From assembly GCF_000463075.2 (NCBI RefSeq), contig NZ_AVAQ01000002.1:1-64000 (forward strand): a stretch of 64,000 nucleotides of DNA. Reading direction: 5' to 3'. Both the position numbers and the translations under genes were made by a program. Shown in pieces: positions 8,894-16,676 of this stretch (its first letter is position 1; every line of letters begins with the position of its first letter). Source of the stretch: Lactiplantibacillus plantarum EGD-AQ4. Lineage in GTDB: Bacteria > Bacillota > Bacilli > Lactobacillales > Lactobacillaceae. The notes under the pieces were generated by a model. The model was not told where the DNA came from. It did no database searches and was given only the letters and a program-made list of their open reading frames with translations.

Positions 8894-9656
8894 ATTTGAG
8901 CTCAAGAATATGACTTTTATCTGACCAAGAAAGTAAGCTTATATTGGCGTCACGTGCAATTTGTTCGGCACGTTTTGTCACTGAACCTTCTGAATTATTG
9001 TAAATAATGGCGTAGCTAATATCGCTAGCGATTTTATGACTTCTGGTTGCAATATCTCTATATTGATAGGCATTGACAACCACCTGATTGAAACTAATTC
9101 GATTTTGAAAATTGATTAATCTCATTGGCTTCTTTTCTTTGGGTGGAATTGTATAATCGATAATGTAATCGACGCCACTTTTACCAGAAATTTGATATTG
9201 AGGCAAGCCGCCAAAGTCTCGATCTTGCATGAAGGTAAAAACTTCGTCAAAGAATAACCGTTCAATATTTGTTTTTTTGGTAATTGATAAATCGTTTATC
9301 GTGACCATTGCTGCCAGAAGATTTTGTTTCATTAACGGGAAATTGGCAGATGTACCCGTAACAGATAAAACATCGTCAAACAAGTCTACATTATAACGGT
9401 GCGTTGTTTCTTTCATGATTTGTTTCCGCATCGGAGAATTCAGATTAATACCATATAACAATAGATTTTCAAGTGTCGTGCCGTCATCGCTTAAACGCAG
9501 CTTGCTATCAGAGAGTCGCTCAACATAGAGTCGCATATTGTCACCAATCATATTCAAGAACGGGGTTGTCACCTCGTCTGCTTGGTCGAGTTTTTTAATT
9601 GTACATTGGCCTCTTAACCAACTCATATAGTCATTAAGTAATTGATTAGTGTCCAT
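8892..9656 (-). CDS. DUF1828/DUF1829-type protein of unknown function
   Basis: A 254-aa protein. Its N-terminal part (MIGDNMRLYVERLSDSKLRLSDDGTTLENLLLYGI) looks like the DUF1828 family, and the C-terminal half, with a long beta-rich stretch and DFGGLPQYQISGKSGVDYIID, like DUF1829. Such genes occur mainly in prophages and genomic islands and have no established function. The ATG at 9656 is used because AGGAGG lies 11 bases upstream; a GTG four codons earlier falls within that site. The preceding small gene is frameshifted. The AT-rich composition differs from the flanking ribosomal genes, consistent with transfer. Confidence 0.75.
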   Translation of the reverse strand: MDTNQLLNDYMSWLRGQCTIKKLDQADEVTTPFLNMIGDNMRLYVERLSDSKLRLSDDGTTLENLLLYGINLNSPMRKQIMKETTHRYNVDLFDDVLSVTGTSANFPLMKQNLLAAMVTINDLSITKKTNIERLFFDEVFTFMQDRDFGGLPQYQISGKSGVDYIIDYTIPPKEKKPMRLINFQNRISFNQVVVNAYQYRDIATRSHKIASDISYAIIYNNSEGSVTKRAEQIARDANISLLSWSDKSHILELK

Positions 9657-9685
9657 ATCAGTATCCACCTCCTGACGGATTAAAG

Positions 9686-9989
9686 TTAAACAGTTGGTTC
9701 TGAAATCTCCAGTAACTCAACTTGAAAGTTATTATACTTGCTGGGAACTTTAAATCCGGCTTTTAATTAAGCTTTTTGGTGACTTACGATCTTTTAAAGT
9801 TCGCGGCTGTCTCATGCTGGCTCTGTTACTCAATAGTATTTTCATGTGATCTTTTGCCATATTTTTAGACATATGAGTCCGCTCAAACTCTGAAATGTTG
9901 TTTTTTATGAGTTCCGCATTTAAGTCATTGTTCCTAAATACTTCAACTTGCGTTCCATTTGCATTAATAATTTCTCTATCAAGTGCCAT
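9686..9989 (-). pseudogene. Small island gene with an apparent frameshift
   Basis: From the ATG at 9989 the frame reads MALDREIINANGTQVEVFRN and continues for about 73 residues to KSPKS, then stops soon after. Shifting by one base near 9770 gives LKAGFKVPSKYNNFQVELL and ends at EISEPTV* at 9686, which looks like a natural C-terminus. The likely original was about 100 aa, ending just before the DUF1828 start, so the two may have been a cassette. An in-frame ATG five codons earlier exists. No family recognised. Confidence 0.5.
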
Positions 9990-10008
9990 TATATTAACTT
10001 CCATTTTT

Positions 10009-10032
10009 AAACCCGTCGAAATCGACGGGTTT
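10009..10032. terminator. Perfect 10-bp hairpin in island
   Basis: AAACCCGTCG and CGACGGGTTT around AAAT. There is no long T-tract on either side, so it may be a weak terminator or a processing or protein-binding site rather than a classical terminator. Confidence 0.4.
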
Positions 10033-10123
10033 AGAACACGAACAATATCTTCCCGATGAGCTAAAAAGCTTATGCATTTGTGAGTGTTCCGTTTTGAAAT
10101 CTGATAAAGGACGTCTGGTTCAA

Positions 10124-10194
10124 AGCGAGTAACGGGAATCGAACCCGCAACTACAACTTGAAAAACCGTTGTTTTGCCATTAAACTACACTAGC
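10124..10194 (-). tRNA. tRNA-Gly-like gene with UUC anticodon, partly decayed
   Basis: A 71-nt cloverleaf folds on the minus strand: acceptor GCTAGTG/TACTCGC (one T-C mismatch), D stem GTTT/AAAC, anticodon stem ACGGT/GTTGT with three wobble pairs, loop TTTTCAA, 4-nt variable loop, T stem GCGGG/CCCGT with TTCGATT. The body, short variable loop and U73 are those of bacterial tRNA-Gly, yet positions 34-36 read UUC (a Glu anticodon) instead of UCC. No CCA is encoded. Probably a phage- or island-derived tRNA in decay; charging identity is unknown. Confidence 0.6.
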
Positions 10195-10259
10195 GTTATC
10201 ATTTGCTGCAGGGGGGACATATGATAGTCTCAGTATTTGATCCTTCTCAGCATGAAAGT

Positions 10260-10406
10260 CTACTTTTTAGTCTCAGTAACTCCAAGTATTATTACGCCAC
10301 CATCTGTATTAGCAAAAGCACTTACAGTTTCCCAACAATCTCTTGGTACAGAACTAGAGGCTTTCTTATATTCAAGGTGAGCGTTTTCTATTGGTAATTT
10401 TTCCAT
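10260..10406 (-). pseudogene. N-terminal stub of an AlbA_2/Schlafen-domain protein
   Basis: Reading left from the ATG at 10406 gives 48 codons: MEKLPIENAHLEYKKASSS, then VPRDCWETVSAFANTDGG, VIILGV and TETKK before a stop. The E-x-LEYK and ETVSAFANTDGG-hhhhGV pattern is the start of the AlbA_2 (Schlafen-like) domain found in RecG-like putative DNA-binding regulators and defence-associated proteins, which are normally several hundred residues. A ribosome site (GGAG) precedes it. The rest is gone, replaced by the tRNA-like gene. Remnant of a larger gene. Confidence 0.65.
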
Positions 10407-10796
10407 GTTGAGTTTTCTCCATATATCAGTTAAAACGTAGATAAATTAAAAGGAGTAAGATGAAGCATAAACGCTGTACTATGGGTGCTTAGGATGTTTA
10501 TGTTGTACATTATAGTGTGCAAATCGTAGATAAATCGTAGATATCATTGCCCAAATTCTCAAATCATCGGCTACTTCGTAATCATTTTCAGCATAACACT
10601 TTATCTAACTATGAACGCGTCATTTGCTGCTTAACCTCACATTGAAGTTTAGCAACAGTTCTTTTGCTACTACCGTATTAAGCTGAGAGCAGGCATGTTA
10701 GTAACATTTTTCATTATGCGGCTACCTTGTAGACAACTATACTACACTTGTTGGGTATTTTGATATATGAGCGACTATGGATTCCGAATGTACATG
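10407..10796. other. Non-coding, decayed island DNA
   Basis: No intact gene. Translations on both strands are broken by many stops. A tandem AAATCGTAGAT repeat lies near 10528-10546, and a 10-codon frame with an AGGAG site begins near 10460, which is too short to support. Probably mobile-element debris. Confidence 0.4.
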
Positions 10797-10951
10797 TCAG
10801 CTACTCACCGAACTAGTCCCATCATTATAATTCAGCGTCATCCCAGGCTGAATATTGAAAATATAAACGTTAAAACTAACGGCATTGCTGCCAACAGATT
10901 GACCACGCATTTGAACACCACGGGCTAACAGTTCGTTGCCCTTGAAACCCG
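10797..10951 (-). pseudogene. Duplicated C-terminal fragment of the neighbouring nuclease gene
   Basis: About 150 bases nearly repeat the 3' end of the intact nuclease gene at 11304. The coded peptide FKGNELLARGVQMRGQSVGS..NVYIFN-QPGMTLNYNDGTSSVS is the same, with one V-to-I change and an altered last residue. Everything upstream of FKGNE, including the catalytic region, is missing. It is in the same orientation, so the two form a direct repeat about 0.5 kb apart, the remains of a tandem paralogue or of recombination. Confidence 0.8.
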
Positions 10952-10982
10952 GATAAACCGATTGTTCGATTTTGTCAAAGAA

Positions 10983-11019
10983 AAAAGGCATCCTCTCCTA
11001 ATAGAAGAAAATGCCTTTT
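10983..11019. terminator. Hairpin between nuclease fragment and intact nuclease
   Basis: AAAAGGCAT pairs with ATGCCTTTT around a 19-base loop; it could act in either direction. Confidence 0.5.
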
Positions 11020-11247
11020 GTTCTAGTCGGCTTATCATCGCTGATTACCAACCATCTCATTTTCTCTATTATATTGTATTAAAATGTTCAGGTCAATTTT
11101 CTGATCAGAATAGACACCATTCTTTTTGCGTGGTTAAGCCAGTGACTGTACGTGATGACCCCGTATTAGCCGTCTTAATACTAAATTTGTTATTTCCGGT
11201 CTCTTCAATGATAGTATCAACCACCCGTCATTAACTAAATACGCAAA
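11020..11247. other. Intergenic island sequence without an intact gene
   Basis: On the minus strand roughly 11101-11223 stays open for 39 codons (VDTIIEETGNNKFSIKTANT..) without a start codon or recognisable family, possibly coding debris. Nothing else is supported. Confidence 0.35.
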
Positions 11248-11278
11248 AAAACTGGAAGTGAGCGTCACTTCCAGTTTT
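11248..11278 (-). terminator. Terminator of the nuclease gene
   Basis: AAAACTGGAAGTGA pairs with TCACTTCCAGTTTT (14 bp, 3-base loop); T-rich on both sides, just past the leftward nuclease gene. Confidence 0.85.
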
Positions 11279-11303
11279 ATTTAACGCATAGCAATCCACC
11301 CAA

Positions 11304-12278
11304 TCAGTGACTCACCGAACTAGTCCCATCATTATAATTCAGCGTCATCCCAGGCTGAACGTTGAAGATATAAACATTAAAACTAACGGCGTTGCTGCCA
11401 ACTGATTGGCCACGCATCTGAACGCCACGAGCTAACAATTCGTTGCCCTTGAAAATTGGCGTTACTTGGTAGCGGACGTAGTTATTGGGACTGGCTTTCA
11501 AATAGTCCGCAACTTGGTCTTCGTAAGTCGTCATTTCGGGGTCGTTCAAGGTGCGAGTTCCGGTCATCAGATTTTTGATGTTATTATTTTGACCAGTCAA
11601 CTGGTAACCAATCAAGTGACTGCGATTATAGAGCCAACCGCTGCTGATTCGTTTATTATGCCAGCCAGTTGGTTGGACGTTGAGCGCCTCACGTTCGGTC
11701 TTAGGCATCAGCGATTGGTTGAGTAGGGCGTTGGCAGCCGTGACCCGGTTCAGTTGATCTAAGTCGCCGTATTTTTGCCAGGCGCCGCGGCTGGTACTAA
11801 GGTCGTCACGACTAAATGCCGGCTGATTTTGATTGACAGTGATCGTCTGTTGACCCGCGTAGGCTTTGTTGGCCAACGCTGCGTTACTTGGATTACTGCC
11901 AGTCGTGGTGGTTGCGGCCGTTTTGGACGTTGCACCAGCTTGTTGATTCTTTTTCTTCTGATTATCGACTTGTGTTTTATCTTTTGATAATTGCTTAGCA
12001 GCTTGCTTTAAACTACTAGCAGAGGCCGAGTTCGCTTCTTGAAGCGCCGTCAATTTTTGATCATTGGTTGCGGTAACTAGGTGCGTTTTGGTGACGGTCT
12101 TCGTTTTGACTGTCGGTTGTGCCTGCTTCCCCGGTAGACTAAAGAGCCCGATACTGACGAGCAATAAGAGTAGCGCTGGCCAACCGTGCCGCCACCATTG
12201 TTGTCCGGGATAATGGCGATAGCTCCGCCACCCCCAGTAGATTGCGGCCAATAAAATAAGTGTTCCGATGATTCCCAA
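11304..12278 (-). CDS. Membrane-anchored DNA/RNA non-specific endonuclease (EndA/NucA-like)
   Basis: A 324-aa protein with two N-terminal hydrophobic segments (about residues 2-16 and 34-50), a Ser/Gln/Lys-rich linker to about 150, then a beta-beta-alpha-Me nuclease domain. Catalytic-type motifs are SGWLYNRSHLIGYQLTGQNN (the position of DRGH in related nucleases, with H as general base) and LMTGTRTLN. It probably faces the cell surface and could act in nutrient scavenging or DNA processing. It follows the lipoprotein gene by 11 bases on the same strand, suggesting a two-gene unit. A broken copy of its 3' end lies 350 bases downstream. Confidence 0.85.
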   Translation of the reverse strand: MGIIGTLILLAAIYWGWRSYRHYPGQQWWRHGWPALLLLLVSIGLFSLPGKQAQPTVKTKTVTKTHLVTATNDQKLTALQEANSASASSLKQAAKQLSKDKTQVDNQKKKNQQAGATSKTAATTTTGSNPSNAALANKAYAGQQTITVNQNQPAFSRDDLSTSRGAWQKYGDLDQLNRVTAANALLNQSLMPKTEREALNVQPTGWHNKRISSGWLYNRSHLIGYQLTGQNNNIKNLMTGTRTLNDPEMTTYEDQVADYLKASPNNYVRYQVTPIFKGNELLARGVQMRGQSVGSNAVSFNVYIFNVQPGMTLNYNDGTSSVSH

Positions 12279-12289
12279 TGTGCTTCCCC

Positions 12290-12901
12290 CTAACGTAGTG
12301 ACTTGCGGTAGCCGGCAGCTTGTGCCTCAGCTTCTGTACTAAAGTAGACCGCATTTTTACCCGCCATCCGGTAATTCTGACCCGTCTCAACGTGGTAAAT
12401 CTTTGAATTGCGATTACCGACGATGCGACCTGCTTGTGCAGTGTTGGTATCACCCGAGACTTGGTTGGCATGGCTGGTCTGAGTGGAAGCAGTCTGGCTT
12501 TGGGCCGTTTGTTTAGATTCGCTCGCAGCTTCTGATGCCGCTTTGGACTGTGACTCCGATGCGGCTACGACAACGCTAGCAGCGGATTTCGATGCGGCAC
12601 GTGAAGAAGCCTTGACCGCAGCGGTGGAACTTGCGAGTTGATCAGATTGTGAATCAGCTTGACTCGCGGCCAGTGAGAGTTGCTTTTCACTTGAGCTGAG
12701 CGCCTTCGCTGACGCGGCGTTTGCCCGGCTAGCCGCGCGTGCTTTGGCCCAAGCAGTCTTGTTGGCCTTAGTCCGCTTCGTGACGCGTACCACCTGTGTT
12801 TTAGTGCTGGTCTGCTTGGCAGAATCTTGCGCAGTCGTGGTGCAGCCCGTTAAAATGAATAAACTCGCAAAGATAATTGCAAGCTGTTTAGCATGGTGCA
12901 T
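12290..12901 (-). CDS. Ser/Ala-rich lipoprotein with a C-terminal nuclease-associated domain
   Basis: A 203-aa protein with a signal peptide and lipobox LTGC (cysteine near residue 20). A low-complexity Ala/Ser/Lys coil (about 25-150) follows. The final 45 residues, GRIVGNRNSKIYHV..MAGKNAVYFSTEAEAQAAGY, resemble the small domain fused to many secreted thermonucleases, normally with zinc-binding Cys residues that are absent here. It is first in an apparent operon with the nuclease. Function unknown; surface display or nuclease partner is inferred from context. Confidence 0.75.
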   Translation of the reverse strand: MHHAKQLAIIFASLFILTGCTTTAQDSAKQTSTKTQVVRVTKRTKANKTAWAKARAASRANAASAKALSSSEKQLSLAASQADSQSDQLASSTAAVKASSRAASKSAASVVVAASESQSKAASEAASESKQTAQSQTASTQTSHANQVSGDTNTAQAGRIVGNRNSKIYHVETGQNYRMAGKNAVYFSTEAEAQAAGYRKSLR

Positions 12902-13198
12902 GTGTGTCTCCCCCTTGGTAAGTATATAAATATTATTATACAGAAACGGTAACCGCGGGTAAAGGTGGATTGACTCTCAGAATACTAGTGGACTGCGGTC
13001 TGGAGAATCAAGTGGTTTGATTGGGGATCGCCGCCTGGTTGCAAATTGCTGGTAAAGTCCTGCGGTTCAGCTTAAAGTTAGTAATGTTAAATTATTAGTT
13101 CAATCGGGTACTCGGACGTCGTAAAACGCCGATAACGGTTGTATAAACAGGCTAAGATTGCGATAATAGGAACAAATAGACCAGATGGGGGAATTTTT

Positions 13199-15802
13199 TT
13201 GAAGGCAAGGTTACAGAAAATCGGGGCGGCAATCAATAAACGCATGGGGATCATTAAAGCGCTATTTGTGTTCTCCGTCCTGTTATTTGTGATTTCAGAA
13301 GTCGGCAAAATTGCGAAGGAGGTCAGCGGTGCGCAGTTGGCGACCGCACTGGCTTCGCAAAGTTGGTGGCATCTATTGAGTATGGTCGTGATTGGGATTA
13401 TTGCCGTCACGCCGATGCTGACATATGATGTCATGATTACGAAGTTTTTGCCCAATCATTATTCAATGGGCTATATTCTAAAAGCGGGGTGGATCACTAA
13501 TACATTTACAAATATTGGTGGTTTTGGTGGCGTGCTGGGGGCGTCCTTGCGCGCTAACTTTTATAACCGTGAAGCGACTAAAAAACAGATCGTATTTGCA
13601 ATTTCTAAAATCGCATTATTTTTAGTCTCGGGTCTATCACTGTACTGTATGATTTCGCTGGTCCTAGTTTACGGGTTCGGCATTGGTCAAATGTATGGCA
13701 CTTACTGGATTTGGCTCGTCGGTGGGGCTTTGTATTTTCCGGCGATCTTTATTTTCACTCGGGTCAATGATTCGGAATTTTTTGATGGCTTGACACTAGG
13801 TAATGTCGTGCGCTTATTGAGTGGCTCATTCGGTGAGTGGACCGGCTGCGTGCTATTCTTCTTGCTGATTGGGAACTTTATGGGGCTGCCAATCGACTTT
13901 GCAGCGGTCGTCCCGTTATTCGTGATTGCTTCGGTCGTCGGTGAAGTTTCAATGGTGCCCGGGGGAATCGGCTCGTTTGACGTCTTTATGATTTTTGGCC
14001 TGGCAGCGGTCGGCGTTTCGCGCCCAGATGCTGTCGCCTGGCTGTTGTTCTATCGATTGTTCTACTATATTATTCCGTTTGCTATTGGGCTGGTGCTATT
14101 CGTCCATGACACGGGACATCGGCTCAACGTGCGTTTGGCAGGAATTCCTAAGCAAGCCTTGCAACGGGGGGCTCAGATGGTCTTGACGGTCTTTCTGTAC
14201 GTCTCTGGCTTTTTGATGCTGCTCATGTCGACGGTTCCCAACTTCGCGTACAATAATAAACTGTTCTTGCAGTTCTACCCGTACACGTTCTTTTTCATTA
14301 ATCAAGCAAGTAGTATCATCATGGCATTTCTGCTGATTGGGGTCGCGTTGGGAACGGCGGGACGTGTTAAACGCGCGTTTTGGCCGACCGTGATCGTCTT
14401 ACTGGTCGCGATCTTGAATACGATTCGCTGGCTAGTCGTTTATGACGCAATTTCAATGAAGTTTATTATTTTCCTAGTTATTATCCTGGCGTTGGTGGCA
14501 CTGTCACGGCACGCTTATTATCGCGACCGGATGGCCTTTTCGTGGGGACAGACGCTGTGGGTCGGGTGTGTCTACGTCGTCACCTTTGTGTTGTATACGA
14601 TCGTGGGGGTCTACAACGCGCCGCAGATCCATCATCGACACGCGGTTCCAGAAGCACTATTTTTCCCATCACAGAAACTCTGGTTGTTCGGGGTGCTGGG
14701 CCTCGTCCTGGCTGCCATGATTTTAGTCCTGATGTATCGGTATTTTGCCAGCGGTCACAACCAGCGCTTACAACAAACGGTGGATGCCGCGCGGGTCAAG
14801 CAGGTGATCGACAACTATGGTGGTAATGAGATCTCACATTTAGCTTACTTGAATGATAAGTTAGCTTACTATTACCAAGTCGATGGCCAAGACCAACTCA
14901 TCTTCTTGTATCAGCTCAAGGCGGATAAATTAATTATCATGGGTGAGCCGTTTGGCAATCAAGCGGTGCTCCAGGCGGCGCTTGAGCAATTGCTAGACGA
15001 TGCCGATAGTGATGGCTGCTCGCTGGTCTTTTATGAAATCAACGAGACGCTGACAATGCGGCTGCATGAGATGGGCTTTGACTTCATCAAAACGGGTGAG
15101 GAGGGCCATGTTAAACTGGCTGATTTCAGTCTGGCTGGTAAACGACTTCGCGGTGAACGCGCGTTAATGAATAAGTTTGCGCGTGATCAATATGAGTTTG
15201 CGGTCTTGCAACCGCCGTTTAGCGCAGAAGTCATGGCCGAGCTGCGGGCCGTTTCAGATAGTTGGCTAGCCGGTGAGACGGAAAAAGGCTTCTCGCTGGG
15301 CTTCTTTGATGAGTCGTACTTGAATCAGGCGCCCATCGCCGTCGTGTATGATCCTGAGCACCGGATCGTTGCTTTCGCCAACATCATGCCGCAAGGGAAT
15401 CACCAAACGACCTCGATTGACTTAATGCGTTCAAGTAAGGCTGCACCATCCGGCATCATGGATACGGTGTTCGTGCACTTATTTGAGCAAGCGCGCGATG
15501 ACGGCTATGCCTATTTCAATATGGGAATGGCGCCATTATCCGGCGTCGGCGTCTCCCGGTATAGTTTTATTCAAGAAAAGATTGCCCACTTGATTTATGA
15601 GTACGGGTACCAACTATATGGGTTCCAAGGGCTACGTTCCTATAAGGAAAAATATGTGACGGATTGGGCGCCGAAGTACATCGCCTACCGTAAACGTAAT
15701 TCGCTGATATTCACCATCTTACAGTTGCTACAGGTGGTGAATACGCGGGTGCATAAATCTGATCATCGGCGACCAGTGTGGCTCTTTAAGCGGTTGAAAT
15801 AA
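13199..15802 (+). CDS. mprF: Phosphatidylglycerol lysyltransferase/flippase MprF
   Basis: An 867-aa membrane protein. The N-terminal two thirds holds a flippase of many membrane helices, with the family segment VPGGIGSFDVFMIFGLAAVGV near residues 260-280. The C-terminal cytosolic GNAT-like domain (about 530-860) transfers an amino acid from aminoacyl-tRNA to phosphatidylglycerol, containing FNMGMAPLSGVGVSRYSF. It lowers negative surface charge and resists cationic peptides. I prefer the TTG at 13199, which has ATGGGGGAA about 8 bases upstream; a TTG 60 bases earlier lacks a site. Which amino acid is transferred cannot be told. Confidence 0.93.
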   Translation: MKARLQKIGAAINKRMGIIKALFVFSVLLFVISEVGKIAKEVSGAQLATALASQSWWHLLSMVVIGIIAVTPMLTYDVMITKFLPNHYSMGYILKAGWITNTFTNIGGFGGVLGASLRANFYNREATKKQIVFAISKIALFLVSGLSLYCMISLVLVYGFGIGQMYGTYWIWLVGGALYFPAIFIFTRVNDSEFFDGLTLGNVVRLLSGSFGEWTGCVLFFLLIGNFMGLPIDFAAVVPLFVIASVVGEVSMVPGGIGSFDVFMIFGLAAVGVSRPDAVAWLLFYRLFYYIIPFAIGLVLFVHDTGHRLNVRLAGIPKQALQRGAQMVLTVFLYVSGFLMLLMSTVPNFAYNNKLFLQFYPYTFFFINQASSIIMAFLLIGVALGTAGRVKRAFWPTVIVLLVAILNTIRWLVVYDAISMKFIIFLVIILALVALSRHAYYRDRMAFSWGQTLWVGCVYVVTFVLYTIVGVYNAPQIHHRHAVPEALFFPSQKLWLFGVLGLVLAAMILVLMYRYFASGHNQRLQQTVDAARVKQVIDNYGGNEISHLAYLNDKLAYYYQVDGQDQLIFLYQLKADKLIIMGEPFGNQAVLQAALEQLLDDADSDGCSLVFYEINETLTMRLHEMGFDFIKTGEEGHVKLADFSLAGKRLRGERALMNKFARDQYEFAVLQPPFSAEVMAELRAVSDSWLAGETEKGFSLGFFDESYLNQAPIAVVYDPEHRIVAFANIMPQGNHQTTSIDLMRSSKAAPSGIMDTVFVHLFEQARDDGYAYFNMGMAPLSGVGVSRYSFIQEKIAHLIYEYGYQLYGFQGLRSYKEKYVTDWAPKYIAYRKRNSLIFTILQLLQVVNTRVHKSDHRRPVWLFKRLK

Positions 15803-15810
15803 TTGAATGG

Positions 15811-15849
15811 GACACGTCGTTGCTTGCGGTGACGGCGTGTTTTTATTTT
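15811..15849 (+). terminator. Terminator of mprF
   Basis: ACACGTCGT and GCGTGT-side bases form a GC-rich hairpin followed by TTTTTATTTT. Confidence 0.65.
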
Positions 15850-15889
15850 AGGTTGGCTGGCCATTAACGTGGATTCGCAAATAATCAAA

Positions 15890-15938
15890 GACCCGACGCA
15901 CCGTCTTTCAATTAGACGTGTACGTCGGGTCCTTTTTG
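15890..15938. terminator. Strong hairpin between mprF and the LOG gene
   Basis: GACCCGACG..CGTCT and AGACG..CGTCGGGTC pair nearly perfectly, then CTTTTT. It lies between converging genes. Confidence 0.8.
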
Positions 15939-15986
15939 GTTGTCATTGCGTCGTAGCGCTACGCGAATAATGGTATGGCGAGCGGC

Positions 15987-16562
15987 TTAATTCGTATATT
16001 TAGGCGGTAGGACGTGTTTAAAGTGCTGGAAGCCGTCGAAGATTTCGTCCAAATCATGACCGTTAATAAACAGGTCAAGGTTCGCTTCTGGTGCAAAGCC
16101 CAAATCGGCGGTCTTTTGCAGCATATTGACTAGGTCATCGTAAAAGCCGTCAATGTTGTACAGGGCGATTGGTTTTTGATGAATATCCATCTGACTCCAT
16201 GAGAGCATCTGCAGGAATTCTTCAAACGTCCCGAAGCCGCCGGGCAAGACAATGAATGCGTCGGCGAGATGCAACATCTTTTCTTTCCGTTCCGTCATCG
16301 TGCGCGTTTCGATGAACGTCGTCACTTCTTTAAAAGCGAGTTCGCGTTCGACGAGAAAGTGGGGAATGATACCAATTACACGCCCACCAGCCGTCATCGT
16401 TGCTTTGGCGACTTTCCCCATCAGGCCATGGTCACCCCCACCATAGACCAGTTGATAATCATTGGCAGCGAGGTATTTGCCTAGCGCGACCGTCTTATCA
16501 CTAAAATTTTGGTCCAAACCAGAGTTGGACCCACAAAAGACACAAATATTATGAATTGCCAT
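15987..16562 (-). CDS. LOG family protein (nucleoside monophosphate phosphoribohydrolase)
   Basis: A 191-aa Rossmann-type protein of the LOG/YvdD family. It carries the motif LPGGFGTFEEF (about residues 107-117) and upstream YGGGDHGLMGKVA, the nucleotide-binding loop. Plant and bacterial members release the base from cytokinin or purine nucleotides; the natural substrate here is unknown. Often misannotated as lysine decarboxylase because of the PGGxGT motif. Single gene followed leftwards by a terminator-like hairpin. Confidence 0.88.
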   Translation of the reverse strand: MAIHNICVFCGSNSGLDQNFSDKTVALGKYLAANDYQLVYGGGDHGLMGKVAKATMTAGGRVIGIIPHFLVERELAFKEVTTFIETRTMTERKEKMLHLADAFIVLPGGFGTFEEFLQMLSWSQMDIHQKPIALYNIDGFYDDLVNMLQKTADLGFAPEANLDLFINGHDLDEIFDGFQHFKHVLPPKYTN

Positions 16563-16594
16563 TTGAAACGACCCCCAAAAGAAATTTTCCTAGC

Positions 16595-16626
16595 AAAAAT
16601 GCGACTCGCTACCGAGCCGCATTTTA
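16595..16626 (-). terminator. Terminator of nrdHEF
   Basis: AAAATGCG..CTCG pairs with CGAG..CGCATTTT just past the leftward nrdF. Confidence 0.8.
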
Positions 16627-16676
16627 ATTAATAACACCGTGATACCAACTAACAACGTTCGTACTGACGAGACGCT

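Noticed and set aside
10203-10397. 64-codon plus-strand frame over the AlbA_2 stub
   Set aside because: It is antisense to a frame with clear AlbA_2 family motifs and has no family features of its own.
16252-16484. Plus-strand frames opposite the LOG gene, and many similar antisense frames in conserved genes
   Set aside because: They are shadows of GC-rich third positions in well-supported genes, without start signals or homology.
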